DNA of 64,000 nucleotides from Cristatella mucedo (lineage: Eukaryota; Bryozoa; Phylactolaemata; Cristatellidae). The stretch's first letter is position 1, and each line of letters begins with the position of its first letter. The stretch is from positions 1 to 64,000 of the forward strand of contig WPIO01000067.1 of the NCBI GenBank assembly GCA_009760855.2, written 5' to 3'. Of this stretch, positions 59,320-64,000 are shown in pieces. The notes under the pieces are model-generated. The model was not told the DNA's origin and ran no database searches. It saw only the letters and a list, made by a program, of their open reading frames with translations. Made by a program: the position numbers and the translations under genes.

Positions 59320-59436
59320 ACACGAGTTACACATGCCCTCGATTTGAACAAGTGGCTAAAGGTTGATTATGCATGCGAGTATGTATGTGAATCGACCTGT
59401 GTGTGCTTCAGCTTGCTTCAGTTGTGCATGTTAAAA

Positions 59437-59716
59437 AGAACCTAAAAACACACCTATTTAGGACAGCATCTAGTGGGTCCCTGTGATTCGTCCTTGATGT
59501 GCTTGTGTGTGCTGACACTGTGTATGCTGCCACTAACCACATTTGCATGCTGACCCTGTGCATGTCACCCTTAACCACGTTGTTCATGTTGTTTATCAAG
59601 CATGATATTACTCACGATTCAATCGCGTTTCCCTTTGCAGCAAATTTAAAGCGCCTAGAAATAGATTGAGTTCTCTGAGGGTGCTTTATCAAGTGCATTA
59701 TTATTATTATTAATAT
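59437..59716 (+). mobile_element. LINE family A 3' end
   Basis: AACACACCTATTTAGGACAG, TGCATGCTGACCCTGTGCAT, AAAGCGCCTAGAAATAGATT, CTGAGGGTGCTTTATCAAGT, (TTA)n. Close to the 35.6-kb copy. Confidence 0.9.
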
Positions 59717-59744
59717 TGTGTAGCACTGGTTAATGTTTCCTATT

Positions 59745-59905
59745 CAGCTGTAGTAATAATGATAATATCAATACATTTGTTTAGCACCCTCAGAGAACTT
59801 TATCTCTTTCTAGGCGCTTTATAAATTGCCTATGAAGAGATTTAGTTCTCTTGGGGCACTGAAGAAATGCTGTAAATAATTATTATTATTATTATTATTT
59901 ATAAT
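59745..59905. repeat. Head-to-head pair of LINE tails (imperfect inverted repeat)
   Basis: An inverted tail (AGCACCCTCAGAGAACTTTA, CTCTTTCTAGGCGCTTTATA) meets a forward tail (TTGCCTATGAAGAGATTTAG, TTCTCTTGGGGCACTGAAGA) that ends in (TTA)n. Both outer ends are ATT-type runs. Confidence 0.75.
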
Positions 59906-60183
59906 TAGTTCTATTTTTCTCAGAAGCTGGGTATTCTATTGCTTCTCTTTGTGAGACAATAACCTTCACTGAGTTTTGAGTTGCCTTATTTAGCTCATTG
60001 TGCTCGTTTGCTGGGGTTTGTTTTTTCCACATAATCTTTGAATGTTGGCCTGCCAGGTGTTTTGCCTAATAGTTTGCTGCTCTCGGAGTTTAGCTAGCTC
60101 TTCTTGCTCGGTGGTTTAAGTGCTGCATTTCACCGGGCCTCGGCGTTTTACGTTCTTTGTGTCACAGTTTCGTCTCATTTCAG

Positions 60184-60411
60184 GACACCTGCCTGACAAA
60201 ACTAGCTTGTACAGGAGGCGCTTTCGAGCATTGGCGTCAACTTACGTTACCTTCAGCCCAGATGGCACTGGAATGCTGGTGAACATTGGTGGCGAGCAGA
60301 TCTACTTTTTCAGCATCGTCGCAGGGACTCCGATGCGTAGGAAGACTATTCGGGACATAATCAGCGATGGATCGTCTGCAGACAGCGCAGCCGGTGTCAT
60401 TGCAGCACGAG
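60184..60411 (+). CDS. WDTC1: WDTC1 exon (WD repeat 5 and linker start)
   Basis: Encodes GHLPDKT, RRRFRALASTYVTFSPDGTG (human NNRLRVLVATYVTFSPNGTE) and MLVNIGGEQIYFFSI (human LLVNMGGEQVYLFDL), then a poorly conserved linker rich in Asp, Ser and Ala. Acceptor CTCATTTCAG; donor G|GTAGCC, phase 1. In human WDTC1 the next part is a variable linker, then TPR repeats and two more WD repeats. I find none of these up to 64000, so the gene continues beyond the window. Confidence 0.93.
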
Positions 60412-63400
60412 GTAGCCGCCTGACCTTTTGTCTGCATGTCTAGCGCGCCGCTCGGATGTAAGTAGGTTAGTGACAAAACGCAGGAGCACCAACTACTTGG
60501 GGCAGTTTCCTACCGACGAAACTCATTAGCACATAGCCACCTTGGACAATGTCTCCCTCCATGTGAATGGGGCTGATTGCTTTGGCATCCATCTTGTCTT
60601 GGACTGGTGGTGGCTTTTCTGTCCCTGTCGGGGCAGTTCTGCCACCGAGCCATCAATCCGTGCACTCACTGATCTCGGATAGGAGTCCAAGGCACACCAT
60701 TTTTTTTTGTATTTCCAGTGCCCAGTTGCTATTTGTCACTGCCGTTGATTCTGTAGTTTATAAAGCGAGCTTGGTGGTACGCTTAGTCAGCATGTTGGCC
60801 AGCCAGCATAGCATGTTGGCCCTTCTGACACGAATATGAGCAGACCGGTCTGCCAGGCCTGTTAATATATCCTGCTGCTTTCGTCGGGCGCTGGAAACTC
60901 CTTTCTGGCACATACATAGGCAATGGCGAGCCACGACACAAGAAACGCGCCGAACACGATAGTTGGCAAAAAACAGCAAGCTGTTGCATCTGGGGGGTGT
61001 GGGACCAGTCTCGGCCTAGCTCCAGTAGTGGCGTTGTTGAGCAAATTGAGTTCCAAACTATAACACCCTATCTAGACAGTTTCCAGCCACTAAACTAGAG
61101 AGTGGACTAGCCACTGAGTATATCCATTGCCACTCCCAGGGGAGGTGTGGCTGGCCAAGGCCAGCGTCGGCTGGCCTCGAGACTTGGTCAGTAAATGCAA
61201 TTTTTCAATCTATTAAGCCATCTGTCAGTGCTTGCTGTGCTCTGTAGTTACCCCTTGGTCGTGGCCTCGTGCTATTATTGGACTCAACCTTGGCTGTGGC
61301 CCGAGTCAGCCTATGGGAAGTCTCTGTATAAATCATCTCTGTAGACACTTTTGGTAATGGCCTTGAGCTTATCGGCGATTTGCTGCTTGGTGCAATGCTC
61401 GTGCATTGCATGCTATTCTCGCTAGCAATGACATCCTGCTGCTTCGGATTGCATTTGCCACCATTCCAATATTGTTTGCTCATAAAAAATAGAGCCGGCT
61501 TTGGTGGCAGCTACAGGGTGCACAGAACAGCGGCGGCTTCGTGTGCCCATACTTGTAGCACATTTCATTATGTGACAGGCGATGTCGGTGCAAGGAAGTT
61601 GCCAAGCGAGTTTTATTGAGTTTTTCCTTTTGCTCCAAAATACCAATTTGAGTTACGGTGTGCACTTTCAAACCATTTGCAAAGCTCGTATTGATTGGTT
61701 TTTGCCGCAGGGTTGAATTGTGGCCAGACAGTCTAACAGGAGGAGCAGGTTTGTGCAATCGATGCCGGGGTTCGCCGGGCCTCACACCCCGGCACCACAG
61801 CTGCTGCCCACGCTCTATCAAGTCCTGGCGGTTTGACGCTGGGAAGATGCACTGAACTCTTTTTGCGTCCATAGCTCCGAGCAACATTGTTATTACTATG
61901 AACCCTGTGGCGGGGCTGGATGGCAGGAATCTCGAAGAAAGTCAGTATCTGTGAGTAACCCTGCGCAATCATTACAACTGGAACAAGCTGCCTGAAGCAC
62001 ACACAAAAGATCTTGAAAATCTGTCTGATCCAGTACGACGAAAGTGGCAGAAGTCAAAGTGCAGGAAACTAATCCATTAGCTGGTATTATACAATCGTTA
62101 AGTCGCTAGCAAAGACAGGGTAACAACCGACGACTGATTAAGAAGTGAATTTGTGGCTTGGCAGTAAAATTTGAAAGTCAACGTTGTTGTGCACGAATTA
62201 TGGAAGCATATTTAAAGTCAATATCTGTGAGAGCAAAAGCTTGCAACGGTTTCGTAAAGTAGAAATGGGTGAGATGTGCTGTGCTGCTGGATTTGAAAGT
62301 CGTTTGTTCATCTCCGGGGCCAAACGGCTTGCCATATATGTCTTTGACATTTAAATATGGCTGAACTGTCAGCTGGGTTTATGTTGGAACTACCTACGCT
62401 ATGGGGCAAGCACCTTAACCACTCGGCCAAACCTAGGACCTTTTTGTATCAGAGCTAACATCTGACCAGCTCAGCCGTTTTGGGGGACCTCCAGCTCTAC
62501 AGTTACGCAGTGTTGAGTGCCATATAAACCCTGTTGACGGTTCAGCGGTGTTGTGTTACTATTTATTTATTTGCATATTTGAAGAGTAGTGTTGGGTGCT
62601 AGTTTCCCACGTCGACCTGGTGGTATGAACACGGTGCTGAAGCAGTTGCATCTGATCAGCCTCAGTTAGAGGCAGTACTGCTACTTTGATTAAATGTACA
62701 AGCTTTAGATTGTGTACCTTATACGACTGTGATCCTTCTAGCTAAGTCAGTGGAAGTATTCGTGTGGCTCCATTTCTTGCTTGAATGACCTTTGTTTTGG
62801 TCACTATAAAGGATCAGACCTGCCGAGTTATGGTGACGTACTTTTGGTATGACGAGATGGTGTATGTGTGTGTGTGTGTGTGTGTTTGTGTGTGTGTTTG
62901 TCCATTCTTAAGTGGCCAACATCTTAAGCACTAATGTGCTGGCATATGTCAAAAAATAAGCGATCGCGCCATCGTCGAGATGGCCAAGTATGCTGCAAAC
63001 ATTTGGTGACGGCCGAGCAGCTGCTTCACCACCTTCAGCAGAGCGGTGCTGCTATCGCAGCCCCGAGTTTTGTGGATGTGAGTGCAGATTATTGCTTTCC
63101 ATGCAAATTGCCTGTCTTGTACAAACGGCTGTGCATCAAAGAGCAAACTCAGAAGTTTTTGAGTGCCAAGTGGGGGTGGTGTTCGGCACTGTGCTAGGAC
63201 GTCGAGTGTGTGCTAGATTACTTAATTGAGATCGTCCCAATTCAGAGTCGCGTGTGCACTGTCTAGATGGCGAAGGCGCCAGCACTGGCATCCTGGTAAC
63301 CAGTAGAGTCTCTCTGGTATAGCTTGCACCCTGTGGCCTGGAGAGGAAGCAGCAGCTGTCGCTTGGTAAGGCTGTGCCCGGCTTTGTTTCCTTCTTGCTT

Positions 63401-63464
63401 TCATTTCGGGTTCATTTGCTCGGCTCATGCCTAGTCACTTTTGCAAAGTCGGCCCAAAAAAATA
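60412..63464 (+). other. Downstream WDTC1 intron or intergenic, nothing recognised
   Basis: No TPR-like frame is present on the plus strand. The frame at 62934-63197 opens with a basic stretch but matches nothing I know. An S2-like word pair (AAGCACCTTAACCACTCGGC) lies at about 62405-62445, and a (GT)n run at 62862-62901. Confidence 0.5.
62862..62901 (+). repeat. (GT)n microsatellite
   Basis: About 20 GT dinucleotides with two TTTGT interruptions. Confidence 0.9.
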
Positions 63465-63632
63465 TACTAGCTGATTTAACAGCCTCTTTTTGTATAGCGA
63501 CAGAAGAGCCTTTACGGCTATCACCACCGCTTGCAGTGGTGAAGGATCACAATGATGAAGGATCGCCCACAGCAGGATTCGAACCCACGACCTCGGCGCC
63601 GAGGTCGTGAAAAGCCACTGCCTTATCTGTGG
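63465..63632 (-). mobile_element. SINE family S1, with an internal duplication
   Basis: Plus strand TTGTATAGCGACAGAAGAGC, CACCGCTTGCAGTGG, then TGAAGGATCACAATGATGAAGG (GAAGGATC appears twice), GCAGGATTCGAACCCACGAC. On minus the B box GGTTCGAATCC is perfect. Confidence 0.88.
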
Positions 63633-63744
63633 CAGAGGTAGCAGCTGCTAGCAGGGACGTCAAACAGAGAGCCGACGAGCCGAGCCGTCGTCTGCTTGAG
63701 CCGTCGTCTGCTTGACCCTTCATCTGCTTGAGAGAGAGAAACTG

Positions 63745-63896
63745 CTGATATAACAGCCTCTTTTGTATAGCGACAGAAGAGCCTTGATGGCTATCACCAC
63801 CGTTAGCAGTGGCAATAAAGGATTGCCCACCGCAGGATTCGAACCCACGACCTCTGTCAAGCAACCACCTTACCTAGTGTGCCATTACGGCTCACC
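63745..63896 (-). mobile_element. SINE family S1, tandem neighbour
   Basis: Same orientation as the copy 112 bases upstream. Complete head on minus: CGGTGAGCCGTAATGGCACA, CTAGGTAAGGTGGTTGC, B box GGTTCGAATCC, body to CTATACAAAAGAGGCTGTTA. The spacer 63680-63735 has a 20-base GTCGTCTGCTTGA-type repeat. Confidence 0.9.
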
Positions 63897-64000
63897 GTCG
63901 GCCTTCGTCTGATTGAGCCTTCGTATGTTCCAGCTTCGAAAATCCGTAGCAGTGCACTTGGCTCAAGCGCTGGATTACTTGTGCCGAGTAAATTACTTGA

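Noticed and set aside
62934-63197. Candidate WDTC1 linker exon
   Set aside because: Basic and glutamine-rich frame with no match to the human linker or TPR sequence.

Overview
This is nuclear DNA of an animal, most likely an invertebrate. Coding sequence comes as short exons with GT-AG introns. The two recognisable genes are animal housekeeping genes: a 17-beta-hydroxysteroid dehydrogenase/3-ketoacyl-CoA reductase of the HSD17B12 type, and WDTC1/DCAF9. The rest is packed with L2/CR1-like LINE 3' ends, tRNA-derived SINEs, a Mutator-like transposase relic of a type common in arthropods and molluscs, satellites and microsatellites. The sequence does not fix the phylum. I see no CRISPR array, operon, rRNA or free-standing tRNA gene.

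Layout. Positions 1-1816: no recognisable gene. Positions 1817-19148: the HSD17B12-like gene on the plus strand in four exons (1817-2009, 6180-6441, 11475-11698, 18901-19148). Splice junctions and catalytic residues are intact, and the reading frame is 308 codons, close to the 312 residues of human HSD17B12. It is interrupted by two in-frame TGA codons (1916 and 19074). Positions 19150-31446: repeats, including a 2.6-kb satellite of about 170-bp monomers (20160-22795), an inverted dispersed element, SINEs, an unidentified 179-codon minus-strand ORF (25140-25679) and a broken MULE transposase (27237-29155, minus). Positions 31447-31716: a second, frameshifted copy of the terminal HSD exon. Positions 31717-51430: repeats, including an RT-bearing LINE fragment between diverged direct repeats (41965-43958), a 1.84-kb LTR-like element with a 4-bp target duplication (45439-47277), and a 350-bp compound microsatellite. 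Positions 51431-60411: seven internal exons of WDTC1 (five WD40 repeats, 319 codons). Its first exon and its C-terminal TPR part are not found here. Positions 60412-64000: downstream intron with SINEs.

The reductase would act in the ER membrane in very-long-chain fatty acid elongation. WDTC1 is a DDB1-CUL4 substrate receptor linked to fat storage. Both touch lipid metabolism, but nothing in the sequence couples them and I treat their proximity as chance.

The most interesting points are the two TGA codons and spare terminal exon of the reductase gene, a SINE family whose 3' end copies the LINE tail hairpin, the LTR-like element with nested tandem arrays, an E-box-dyad minisatellite, and a previously unassigned inverted element at 23.4-24.0 and 37.4-38.3 kb.
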